Source: Pseudomonas sp. 6D_7.1_Bac1 (GTDB taxonomy: Bacteria; Pseudomonadota; Gammaproteobacteria; Pseudomonadales; Pseudomonadaceae). Taken from it: a stretch of 64,000 nucleotides of DNA. Positions within the stretch are counted from its first letter, which is position 1. Each line of letters begins with the position of its first letter. Under the pieces are notes generated by a model. The model had not been told where the DNA came from, made no database searches, and saw only the letters and a program-made list of their open reading frames with translations. Both the position numbers and the translations under genes were made by a program. Shown in pieces: positions 16,987-24,416 of this stretch. The stretch lies in the NCBI RefSeq assembly GCF_025465945.1, contig NZ_JANLNW010000060.1, positions 96,160-160,159 on the forward strand, in the 5' to 3' direction.

Positions 16987-17664
16987 ATGAAGCGTCGCTC
17001 TCTATCAGCGTCAGACACCGAACCCGCGAGCAGCCAGAGAGAGCGCTCGAAACCTTCCGCGAAAAAACCATCAAGCTTCTACATGAAGCAGATGCGCGGA
17101 GGACTTAGCGCCGCCGGCTATGTGAAACATGAAACTTGGGTGCTTCCCGAAAACCGAAGCCTGCTCAAGCAAATGGAGAAACAGCTACGCCAGCCGATCC
17201 TGGCTGGCTCATTCATGTTGGAGGATTACATGAGCGCAGGTAACAACTGGAACATCGATCGCCTCTTCAGCGCCCTGCAGGCCCTCGATGAAGTGGCATC
17301 GGATGAAATCACCCTGACACTGATTCAAGGCTGCGAGCAAAGCATCAAGCTGGAAATGAACGAGTTTGGCGGGCTGCCGATTTACATCGCCGTCGTCGGC
17401 GAACAAATCATCGTCGACACCGTGCTGGTCGATCTCGAATCCATCAAGGATGTGCAGCGCTTCAACGATGCCGTGCTGCGCAGCCGGGAAATGTTCCCGC
17501 TGTCGTCGATCGGTATCGAGTCCATGCCCAACGGGCAGACCGTCTACAACATGTTCGGTGCACTCAGTTCCGAGTCCAGCCTGACCAACGTCGTGACCGA
17601 AATCAAAACCCTCGTCGACAACGTTCAGCGCGCCAGCGAAGCCTTCGAAGGCTTCTTCAACTAA
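16987..17664 (+). CDS. yjfI: YjfI-type DUF2170 protein with N-terminal ribbon-helix-helix-like domain
   Basis: Protein of 225 residues. The C-terminal DUF2170 domain (about 82-225) is the whole length of E. coli YjfI. Ahead of it is a basic tail (1-32) and a segment, residues 34-68, with the strand-helix pattern GYVKHETWVLPENRSLLKQM, like ribbon-helix-helix DNA-binding proteins. The start at 16987 has CGGAG 8 bases upstream. An internal ATG at 17230 has GGAGG 5 bases before it and would give a 144-residue DUF2170-only product. It is the first gene of a PspA-type operon. Confidence 0.8.
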   Translation: MKRRSLSASDTEPASSQRERSKPSAKKPSSFYMKQMRGGLSAAGYVKHETWVLPENRSLLKQMEKQLRQPILAGSFMLEDYMSAGNNWNIDRLFSALQALDEVASDEITLTLIQGCEQSIKLEMNEFGGLPIYIAVVGEQIIVDTVLVDLESIKDVQRFNDAVLRSREMFPLSSIGIESMPNGQTVYNMFGALSSESSLTNVVTEIKTLVDNVQRASEAFEGFFN

Positions 17665-17683
17665 TTTCCGGGAGTACCGACGC

Positions 17684-18385
17684 ATGCAAAACCAATCGAT
17701 CTGGAGCAAGTTGTTCACCGCCCTGCGCGGCGGCGCCAACGAAGTCGGCGAAGCCATCGCCGACCAACAGGCCCTGCGCATCCTCGACCAGGAAATCCGC
17801 GACGCCGACAACGCCCTGGCAAACGCCAAACGCGAGCTGGTCACCATCATGGCCAAGCACAAACTCTCGACCGATCGCGTGGCGCAGTACAACGCCAAGA
17901 TCAAGGACCTGGAATCCAAGGCGATGGCCGCGATCCAGGCCAACCGTGAAGACCTGGCACTGGAAGTGGCCGAAGCCATTTCGACCCTGACCAACGAACT
18001 CGACGCCGAACAGAAGCAAACCACCGAGTTCGGCGCCTACGCCGACAAAATGCGCAAGGACATCACCAAGGCCGAAAGCCGCATCAAGAGCCTGCGCCAG
18101 CAAGTGGACATGGCCAAGGCCCGTGAAAGCGTACAGAAAGCGCAGGTCAGCGCCTCTATTGCCAGCGGTGGCGCCAACGGCAAGCTGGAAACCGCGGTCA
18201 GTACCTTGAACCGTCTGCAAGCCAAGCAGGAACAACGGGCTGCCGAGCTGGAAGCGAGTGACGAGCTGGCGGACGCGTCCACCGGTAACGACCTGGAGCG
18301 CAAGCTGCGCGAAGCCGGTATTACCCCGGACCAGGGCAGCGCAAACGCGATTCTGGATCGTCTGAAAAAGCAATCGGCCGAGTAA
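17684..18385 (+). CDS. yjfJ: PspA/IM30-family protein (YjfJ)
   Basis: Peripheral inner-membrane protein of 233 residues, almost entirely alpha-helical and coiled coil, of the PspA/IM30 family. These proteins form oligomers that protect or remodel stressed membranes. Long heptad-rich helices run from about 25 to 185, followed by a short linker and a terminal helix (about 205-230). The start at 17684 has GGGAG 10 bases upstream and is 19 bases after yjfI. No sigma54 activator PspF or PspBC partner is nearby, so this is the yjf-type and not the classic psp system. Confidence 0.92.
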   Translation: MQNQSIWSKLFTALRGGANEVGEAIADQQALRILDQEIRDADNALANAKRELVTIMAKHKLSTDRVAQYNAKIKDLESKAMAAIQANREDLALEVAEAISTLTNELDAEQKQTTEFGAYADKMRKDITKAESRIKSLRQQVDMAKARESVQKAQVSASIASGGANGKLETAVSTLNRLQAKQEQRAAELEASDELADASTGNDLERKLREAGITPDQGSANAILDRLKKQSAE

Positions 18386-18407
18386 CCGGCTTACGCACGC
18401 ACTCAAG

Positions 18408-18587
18408 AAGAAGGGCACCGGTGTGCCTAATGCCGATCAGTTAAGGCACAAACCTGTGGGAGCGAGCCTGCTCGCGATGACGGCATCACATTCAACATCA
18501 ACGTTGACTGACCCACCGCTATCGCGAGCAGGCTCGCTCCCACATGGATTTCGCTTAACTGATCGGCATTACCGGCGTGCCCTTCTT
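18408..18587. repeat. Long inverted repeat enclosing a REPIN
   Basis: Outer arms at 18408-18445 (AAGAAGGGCACCGG... to TTAAG) and 18554-18587 (CTTAACTGATCGGCAT... to TTCTT) are inverted copies with a small bulge. They surround the REPIN at 18455-18544 and are followed by a T-run. The inner REPIN matches the one at 8495. The structure fills the 223-base gap between yjfJ and the rhomboid gene and could stop part of the transcription. Confidence 0.88.
18455..18544. repeat. REPIN within the yjf operon
   Basis: Arms at 18455-18479 and 18521-18544 with a 41-base loop holding CATTCAACATCAACGTTGAC, nearly identical to the loop of the REPIN at 8495. It is inside the stem of a longer inverted repeat. 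Confidence 0.93.
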
Positions 18588-18608
18588 TTTGCCGATTCGA
18601 GGACAAGG

Positions 18609-19193
18609 ATGGACAGGGTAACCGGCTTCAAGATCATCGCAGGCCTGGCCATATTGATGATCGCGATACACCTGCTGAACATGTTGACCGGCTACAGCCT
18701 GACAATGTTCGGCCTGGTACCCCGAACCGCCCACGGCCTCGTCGGGATTGTGGCTTCACCGTTTCTGCACGTATCCACGGCACATCTGATCGCCAATCTA
18801 GTGCCGTTCCTGGTGCTGGGAACCCTAGTGATCGCCGAGGGCGTCAAGCGCTTTGCGGCGGTCAGCGCAATCATCATTCTGCTCGGCGGCTCGCTGGTCT
18901 GGCTGTTCGGTTTCAAGGGCGTTCATGTGGGCGCCAGCGCCTGGGTCTTTGGCCTCTGGGCGTACCTCCTGGGACGCGCCTGGTTCCACCGCAGCTGGAG
19001 CAACGTGCTGATCGCGGGCATTGTCGCCCTCCTCTATGGAGGTCTGATTTTCGGCTTCATTCCACGCCAGGGCGTTTCAGTTGAAGGGCACATTGGCGGC
19101 GCATTCGCCGGTTTTATTGCCGCCCGGCTACTTCGCTCTGCGCCACCCGCGTCCAGGGCGGCGAACTCTTCTAAATCGCCTCCAACCGCCTGA
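18609..19193 (+). CDS. Rhomboid-family intramembrane serine protease
   Basis: Small integral membrane protein of 194 residues with about six hydrophobic segments. The rhomboid landmarks are HVSTAHLIANLVPF (about 50-65, like the HxxxN motif), the serine motif GASA at about 102-105 in place of the usual GxSG, and the partner histidine in GHIGGAFAGFIAA (about 160). The start at 18609 follows GAGGACAAGG. E. coli yjf operons lack this gene, so it is an addition here. It could cleave a membrane protein of the same operon, but no substrate is evident. Confidence 0.85.
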   Translation: MDRVTGFKIIAGLAILMIAIHLLNMLTGYSLTMFGLVPRTAHGLVGIVASPFLHVSTAHLIANLVPFLVLGTLVIAEGVKRFAAVSAIIILLGGSLVWLFGFKGVHVGASAWVFGLWAYLLGRAWFHRSWSNVLIAGIVALLYGGLIFGFIPRQGVSVEGHIGGAFAGFIAARLLRSAPPASRAANSSKSPPTA

Positions 19194-19205
19194 AGGAAAT
19201 CGCCA

Positions 19206-19856
19206 ATGGGATGGTTTAAACAGTTGATGGGCCTTGAGGCCCCGCCCCCCAAGGAAACTGCACCGGTTGCCGGCCCTCTCGGGCTCGGGCAGGGAAAAGC
19301 GCTGATGTTCGACGCCACCCTCAAGCTGTTGCTCGACGAAAAAACCAGCGTCGTCATTCCCGGCACCCAGCAGATCTGGAGCGTCGGCACCGTCGACCTC
19401 GGCCAGTCGACCTGGCTGTCGCGCTACTACATGGACGACGAAGACTACTGGCTACAGGTCCACACCACCGGCGCCATCGACGGTCAGGTCGAGTCCGTGA
19501 TCCTGTTCAACTACCAAAGCTACATCACCCTCAACAGTGAAGCCGAACTGCGCAGGCTCGCGGGGCCGAACAGCCTGATCGGCCTGCCGACCTACACCCA
19601 GGACGGTGTCGAATACGCCCGAGAATGGGGTACCGAGGCCGGGCAGACCGAATTGGTGGCCTTCAGTGAGCAGGTCAGCAATCCGGATCAGTCCTACGTC
19701 GTCGAACATCGTTCGATGCTCTACGCCCGCGAGACCGGTCTGACCGACCGACGCGAATTCCTGCTGTTCTCGGTCGAAGAAGACGCCGAAGGCAGCATCA
19801 GCTTGAGCACTTCACTGGGCATCTCGCTGTACAGCACCGACCTGAATACGATCTGA
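19206..19856 (+). CDS. yjfK: DUF2491 protein (YjfK)
   Basis: Cytoplasmic protein of 216 residues, without signal peptide or membrane segments, matching the YjfK family in length and in its position after the PspA-type gene. It starts MGWFKQLMGLEAPPP; the rest is predicted to be mixed alpha/beta with the conserved-looking stretch YYMDDEDYWLQVHT. The function is unknown. It starts 12 bases after the rhomboid gene with AAGGAAATCGCC upstream. Confidence 0.85.
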   Translation: MGWFKQLMGLEAPPPKETAPVAGPLGLGQGKALMFDATLKLLLDEKTSVVIPGTQQIWSVGTVDLGQSTWLSRYYMDDEDYWLQVHTTGAIDGQVESVILFNYQSYITLNSEAELRRLAGPNSLIGLPTYTQDGVEYAREWGTEAGQTELVAFSEQVSNPDQSYVVEHRSMLYARETGLTDRREFLLFSVEEDAEGSISLSTSLGISLYSTDLNTI

Positions 19857-19869
19857 AAAGGATAAACCC

Positions 19870-20298
19870 ATGCTAGAAGCACTCTCCGTCTCGCTGAACA
19901 AAGCCGCCGTCCTGGGCTTTGTTTCGTACATCATCGGTGCCGCCCTGCTGTTCGCGATTTTTCAGTTCGTCTACACCCGCATCACACCGCACAAAGAGTT
20001 CGAACTGATCCGCAGCGGTAACATCGCTGCCGCCATTGCCCTGGCCGGCGCCATCATCGGTTTCGCGATCCCGGCGAGCAACGTGATTGCCTACTCGGTC
20101 AGCCTGCTGGATTTCGCAGTGTGGGCACTGATTGCCGCGGTGGTTCAACTGCTGGCGTTCCTGATGACCAGCCTGGTGCTCAAAGGCACCTCCGAACGTA
20201 TCCGTAACGGTGAAATCGCTGCGGCCATTTATGTCGCTGCCGTCGCCATCAGCGTTGGCCTGCTCAATGCCGCGTGCATGACCCCTTCGCAAAACTGA
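19870..20298 (+). CDS. yjfL: DUF350 integral membrane protein (YjfL)
   Basis: Inner-membrane protein of 142 residues with four hydrophobic helices (about 12-36, 53-75, 82-104 and 117-137), the DUF350 layout. The first-to-second loop holds ITPHKEFELIRSGNIAAAIAL, where charged residues flank the second helix. The role is unknown; DUF350 proteins are repeatedly found with PspA-type and ATP-grasp genes. It starts 13 bases after yjfK with AAAAGGATAAACCC upstream. Confidence 0.88.
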   Translation: MLEALSVSLNKAAVLGFVSYIIGAALLFAIFQFVYTRITPHKEFELIRSGNIAAAIALAGAIIGFAIPASNVIAYSVSLLDFAVWALIAAVVQLLAFLMTSLVLKGTSERIRNGEIAAAIYVAAVAISVGLLNAACMTPSQN

Positions 20299-20314
20299 TC
20301 GCGCCACGGAGGCA

Positions 20315-21046
20315 ATGATGAAACGAAGCAAGTACGTCCAACTGTCCCTGGCGGCGTCGGTCGCCATGGCGATATCCGGCTGCGGGCCGACAGAAAAAAC
20401 CTACACACTGAATCAAAAGTTCAACTTTCAATCCGTGCAGCAGTGCGTAGATCAAAAGTTTCCGGTGAATGTCTGCTCCGAAGCCTACATGACCGCCATC
20501 GCCGAACACCGTCGCCTCGCGCCGCTGTACGACAGCCAGGCCGACTGCGACGCGGACTTTGTCGCCGACTGGTGCCAGCAGGACTCCACCGGCAAGTTCA
20601 TTCCAAAGCTCGGCGGTTTCGAGCTGGCAGCCAATGGCCAGGTCACACAGACCCAACTGGACGCTGCCAATGCACAACTGCCCGCCTCCGCAGCGAACTC
20701 TGGCGGCTCAGGAGGAATGGTAAACGGTCTTCTGGCCGGCATGCTGATCAGCAATATGCTGAACAGCAACCGGGGCAGCTACTCCTCCGAACCGGTTTAC
20801 CGCTACCGCGACTCACGCGGCGCGTTCTCATCCTCGACGCTCAGCCAGCGCATCGCCACGGGATCGAGCTTCACCAAATCGGACCAGGCGAAATACGGCA
20901 AGGGCTACAGCAGCTCCACGTTCAAGTCGAGCAGCAGCAAGCCCATCTCGGTGGCGTCTTCCACGTCCCGAGGCGGTTTTGGCAGCCAGGCCAGCGCACG
21001 CAGCGGCTGGGGTGGTTCAAGCAGTTTCGCTCGGTCGAGCAGCTAA
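20315..21046 (+). CDS. yjfM: DUF1190 lipoprotein (YjfM)
   Basis: Protein of 243 residues with a lipoprotein signal ending ISGC (Cys about residue 24). A cysteine-containing globular domain follows (about 30-100, with QQCVDQKF, VCSEAY, DCDADF and DWCQQD). The C-terminal half is low-complexity, rich in Ser and Gly (about 115-243). The cysteines may form disulfides in the periplasm. The start has GGAGG upstream and two adjacent ATG codons. It sits between the DUF350 and the ATP-grasp genes as in E. coli yjfM. Confidence 0.88.
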   Translation: MMKRSKYVQLSLAASVAMAISGCGPTEKTYTLNQKFNFQSVQQCVDQKFPVNVCSEAYMTAIAEHRRLAPLYDSQADCDADFVADWCQQDSTGKFIPKLGGFELAANGQVTQTQLDAANAQLPASAANSGGSGGMVNGLLAGMLISNMLNSNRGSYSSEPVYRYRDSRGAFSSSTLSQRIATGSSFTKSDQAKYGKGYSSSTFKSSSSKPISVASSTSRGGFGSQASARSGWGGSSSFARSSS

Positions 21047-21058
21047 GGAGCGAGCGCA

Positions 21059-22216
21059 ATGAAGAAAATTCTCTGCAAGGAACGTCACGACTGGAAGCAG
21101 ACAGCCGAAAACCTCGGCTTTATGTTTCACACCATCGACGACGAACCCTACTGGGACGAGCGCGCGTATTACCAATTCACGCTCAAGCAGATCGAAAATG
21201 ATCTCGAAGACCCCACCACCGAGCTCCATGAGATGTGCATGGACCTGGTCGATCGGGTGGTGCAGAGCGAAGAACTGCTGGAACGCCTGAGCATTCCGGC
21301 GCCCTTCTACGACATGGTTCGTACTTCATGGCGCGAAGGCCATCCGCACCTTTACGGTCGCCTGGACTTCTCCTACAACGGCACCGGCCCCGCCAAATTG
21401 CTGGAACTCAACTACGACACGCCCACCAGCCTGTACGAGGCGGCGGCGTTTCAGTGGGGCTGGCTGGAACAATGTATCGAGCGCGGTTTGCTGCCCAGCC
21501 ATGCCGACCAGTTCAACAGCATCGACACCAAGCTGCACCAGGCCTTTGCGCAACTGCAGATCAAACAACCTTTCTACTTCGCCTCGATGAGACAGTCGGT
21601 CGAAGACAAGGGCACCACCGACTACTTGCGCCTGATCGCGGAAAAAGTCGGGATCGAGTCACGCCACATCGATATCGAAGACATCGGCCTCAACAGTGAA
21701 GGACGGTTCGTCGATCTCGAAGAACGCTGGATTCCTCACCTGTTCAAACTGCACGCCTGGGAATTCATTTTCCACGAACCGTTTGGTGAAGCCATCGCCG
21801 CAAGTGACACGCAGTTTTTCGAGCCGGCCTGGAAATCGATCATCTCGAACAAAGGCATCCTTCCCCTGCTGTGGGAGTTCCACAAAGGGCACCCGAACCT
21901 GCTCGCCACCCACCTGGACACCGAGCCTGGCAAAGCGGTGCCTAAAGGCTGGGTGCGCAAGCCGTTCTTCTCCCGCGAAGGCGCCAACATCGAGCTGCAT
22001 ACCCCGGATGGTCTGGTCGTGAAGGAAGACGGGCCCTACACCGATGCGCCGTTCATCCTTCAGGAGTTCGCCCCGCTGCCGCAGTTCGGCGACAGCTACA
22101 CGCTGATCGGCTCCTGGGTGATCGGCGATCAGGCCGCCGGCATCGGCGTGCGCGAGGACAACAGCTTGATCACCAAAAACTCAAGCCGCTTTCTGCCGCA
22201 CCTGATACTCGACTGA
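21059..22216 (+). CDS. yjfC: Glutathionylspermidine synthase-like ATP-grasp amidoligase (YjfC)
   Basis: ATP-grasp ligase of 385 residues, the length of E. coli YjfC, corresponding to the synthetase half of Gsp without its amidase domain. Recognisable stretches are GRLDFSYNGTGPAKLLELNYDTPTS split over residues 98-123, with the metal/substrate loop ELNYDTPTSLYEAA, and the C-terminal LIGSWVIGDQAAGIGVRED. The family joins an amine to a peptide carboxylate; the true substrate here is unknown. It is the last gene of the operon, before a bidirectional terminator. Confidence 0.9.
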   Translation: MKKILCKERHDWKQTAENLGFMFHTIDDEPYWDERAYYQFTLKQIENDLEDPTTELHEMCMDLVDRVVQSEELLERLSIPAPFYDMVRTSWREGHPHLYGRLDFSYNGTGPAKLLELNYDTPTSLYEAAAFQWGWLEQCIERGLLPSHADQFNSIDTKLHQAFAQLQIKQPFYFASMRQSVEDKGTTDYLRLIAEKVGIESRHIDIEDIGLNSEGRFVDLEERWIPHLFKLHAWEFIFHEPFGEAIAASDTQFFEPAWKSIISNKGILPLLWEFHKGHPNLLATHLDTEPGKAVPKGWVRKPFFSREGANIELHTPDGLVVKEDGPYTDAPFILQEFAPLPQFGDSYTLIGSWVIGDQAAGIGVREDNSLITKNSSRFLPHLILD

Positions 22217-22240
22217 ACGACACCCGAAAAACGCCCAAAG

Positions 22241-22273
22241 AAAAAGGCCCGCAGCGTGAGCTACGGGCCTTTT
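22241..22273. terminator. Bidirectional terminator between yjfC and ssb
   Basis: Stem AGGCCCGCAG with CTACGGGCCT (one mismatch), an A-run on the left and a T-run on the right, so it can stop transcription from both convergent units. Confidence 0.9.
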
Positions 22274-22297
22274 GTCTATATCCGGCGGATCTGATGA

Positions 22298-22816
22298 TCA
22301 GAACGGAATATCGTCATCAAAGCTGTCGAAATCCGGAGCCGGTTGCGGAGCGGCCTGCTGCTGTGGCGCTGGACGCGATTCACGCTGCGGCTGCTGCGAA
22401 GGCTGTGGGCGGGACTGCTGTGGACGCGGTGCCGAGTTGGACATGCCGCCCTGGCCTTGTTGGTCGCCCTGCGGACGGCCGCCCAGCAGTTGCATGGTGC
22501 CTTGCATGTCGACCACGATTTCAGTGGTGTAACGCTTGATACCGTCTTTTTCCCATTCGCGGGTCTGCAGCTTGCCTTCGATGTAGACCTGCGAACCTTT
22601 ACGCAGGTATTCGCCGGCGATTTCCGCAACCTTGCCGAACATCGATACACGGTGCCATTCGGTCTTTTCGACTTTCTGACCGGTTTGCTTGTCGGTCCAT
22701 TGTTCGCTGGTCGCCAGACTCAGGTTGGTCACGGCGTTACCGTTAGGCAAGTAGCGAACTTCGGGATCCTGGCCGCAAGTGCCGACCAATATGACTTTGT
22801 TAACCCCACGGGCCAT
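22298..22816 (-). CDS. ssb: Single-stranded DNA-binding protein SSB
   Basis: SSB of 172 residues, a homotetramer that coats single-stranded DNA. The OB fold occupies about 1-110 (MARGVNKVILVGTCGQDPEVRY). It is followed by a Gln/Pro-rich flexible linker (about 115-160) and the acidic tip DFDDDIPF that docks repair and replication partners. It starts 9 bases after the end of the upstream transporter gene, so both are read from one transcript. In E. coli ssb is directly divergent from uvrA; here a transporter gene separates them. Confidence 0.97.
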   Translation of the reverse strand: MARGVNKVILVGTCGQDPEVRYLPNGNAVTNLSLATSEQWTDKQTGQKVEKTEWHRVSMFGKVAEIAGEYLRKGSQVYIEGKLQTREWEKDGIKRYTTEIVVDMQGTMQLLGGRPQGDQQGQGGMSNSAPRPQQSRPQPSQQPQRESRPAPQQQAAPQPAPDFDSFDDDIPF

Positions 22817-22825
22817 AACGTTCTC

Positions 22826-24223
22826 CTAGGCTTCGCACGCTGTCGGGGCCGGGTTGTTGACCAGGCTCTCGAGGGTCGTGCGATCCAATAGTTCGGTGTC
22901 CAATTTGATGTAAATGGCCGCTTCATCAGCAACCACCACTGCATCTGTTACCCCAACGACGGCCAGCAGGCGCTCGACCAGACCAGCCTCGCGGATCGCT
23001 TCAGGCGATAACGGCAAGCGCAGGCTCGTCACATAGGGAGGTTCACGCATGGTAACAGCAAAGGCCAACCAGAGGGCAGCCAGCGCGGCACATCCGATGA
23101 ACACCGCTGAGAGACCGCCGTGCTGGAACATCCAGCCACCCATGATCCCGCCCACTGCCGAACCAAGGAACTGACTGGTGGAGTAAACCCCCATCGCCGT
23201 GCCTTTGCCGCCTGCCGGTGAAACCTTGCTGATCAGCGACGGCAATGAAGCTTCCAGCAGATTGAACGCGGTGAAGAACACCACCGTACCTATCACCAGA
23301 GCCCGCAAGCTGTCGCCGAACTGCCAGAAGAATAGCTCAGTGAGCATCAGCGTACTGACCGCGCCGAGTAAAACTCGTTTCATTTTGCGTTTCTTCTCGC
23401 CGTAGATAATGAACGGGATCATGGCGAAGAAAGAAATCAGCAGCGCGGTCAGGTACACCCACCAGTGCTGCTCTTTGGGCAGCCCGGCTTTCTCGACCAG
23501 CGCCAGCGGCAAGGCGACGAAGCTCGACATCAGCATCGCGTGCAACACGAAAATGCCCAGGTCCAGGCGCAGCAGGTCCGGGTGCTTGAGCGTCGGAATC
23601 AGTGCCTGACGGGCAACGCCGGACTCGCGGTGCTGCAACGGCCCGGTGGAGCGCGGCACCATGAACATCACGATCACGATGCCAAACAGCGCCATGCCGC
23701 CAGTGGCGAGGAACAGCCCGGACAGACCGAAGACACGGGTCAGCAACGGCCCGACCACCATGGCCACGGCGAACGACAGACCGATGGTCATGCCGATCAT
23801 CGCCATGGCTTTGGTGCGGTGCTGTTCGCGGGTCAGGTCCGACAGCAAAGCCATGACCGCCGCAGAAATCGCCCCAGCGCCTTGCAGGACTCGTCCGGCG
23901 ATCACGCCCCAGATCGAATCAGCATTGGCCGCCAGCAGGCTACCGAGGGCGAAGACGATCAGCCCCAGGTAAATCACCGGGCGGCGACCGATGCGGTCGG
24001 AAATGATCCCGAACGGAATCTGAAAAACCGCCTGCGTCAGGCCATACGCGCCAATCGCCAGACCGATGAGGGCCGGGGTCGCTCCTGCGAGATCCATTCC
24101 ATAGGTCGCCAATACCGGCAACACCATAAACATGCCAAGCATACGGAAGGCGAACACCAGGGCCAGGCCGCTTGCTGCGCGGGTCTCGCCACCACTCATG
24201 CGTTCGCTGTGGGGATCGTGCAT
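22826..24223 (-). CDS. YajR-like MFS transporter with C-terminal YAM-type domain
   Basis: Major facilitator of 465 residues with 12 predicted membrane helices. The motif A region GIISDRIGRRPVIYLG lies in the loop after helix 2. The last about 70 residues (about 395-465) form a small soluble domain, as in E. coli YajR, whose YAM domain has a ferredoxin-like fold. The transported substrate is not known; drug or metabolite efflux is likely. It is divergent from uvrA and co-transcribed with ssb. Confidence 0.88.
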   Translation of the reverse strand: MHDPHSERMSGGETRAASGLALVFAFRMLGMFMVLPVLATYGMDLAGATPALIGLAIGAYGLTQAVFQIPFGIISDRIGRRPVIYLGLIVFALGSLLAANADSIWGVIAGRVLQGAGAISAAVMALLSDLTREQHRTKAMAMIGMTIGLSFAVAMVVGPLLTRVFGLSGLFLATGGMALFGIVIVMFMVPRSTGPLQHRESGVARQALIPTLKHPDLLRLDLGIFVLHAMLMSSFVALPLALVEKAGLPKEQHWWVYLTALLISFFAMIPFIIYGEKKRKMKRVLLGAVSTLMLTELFFWQFGDSLRALVIGTVVFFTAFNLLEASLPSLISKVSPAGGKGTAMGVYSTSQFLGSAVGGIMGGWMFQHGGLSAVFIGCAALAALWLAFAVTMREPPYVTSLRLPLSPEAIREAGLVERLLAVVGVTDAVVVADEAAIYIKLDTELLDRTTLESLVNNPAPTACEA

Positions 24224-24416
24224 GGAATTACCTCATGTGAACCGGCGGCGATTCTACCAGTCCCATCGGTTGACGGGGTATAGGGCGACGCTTTGTCGCG
24301 AGTCTGCTTCGCGCACTTGTCAGGTGCCGTTCAGCCAGCGTCATTTGATAGTGTGCATCCATCCAGTATTTGGCCGTATACTCCTACGTTTTCGACGCCC
24401 GCCAAGCGAGGCCACC

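Noticed and set aside
18423..18608. Upstream start for the rhomboid gene
   Set aside because: The added part is REPIN and inverted-repeat DNA; the ATG at 18609 has GAGGACAAGG before it and starts the membrane protein.
24351..24400. AGTAT...ATACT dyad before uvrA as a LexA box
   Set aside because: It lacks the CTG-N10-CAG core, and P. aeruginosa uvrA is not, to my knowledge, a core LexA target.
24132..24416. ATG start for uvrA 95 codons upstream
   Set aside because: The added residues have no match to UvrA and overlap the divergent transporter gene; the TTG at 24417 gives the exact family start.
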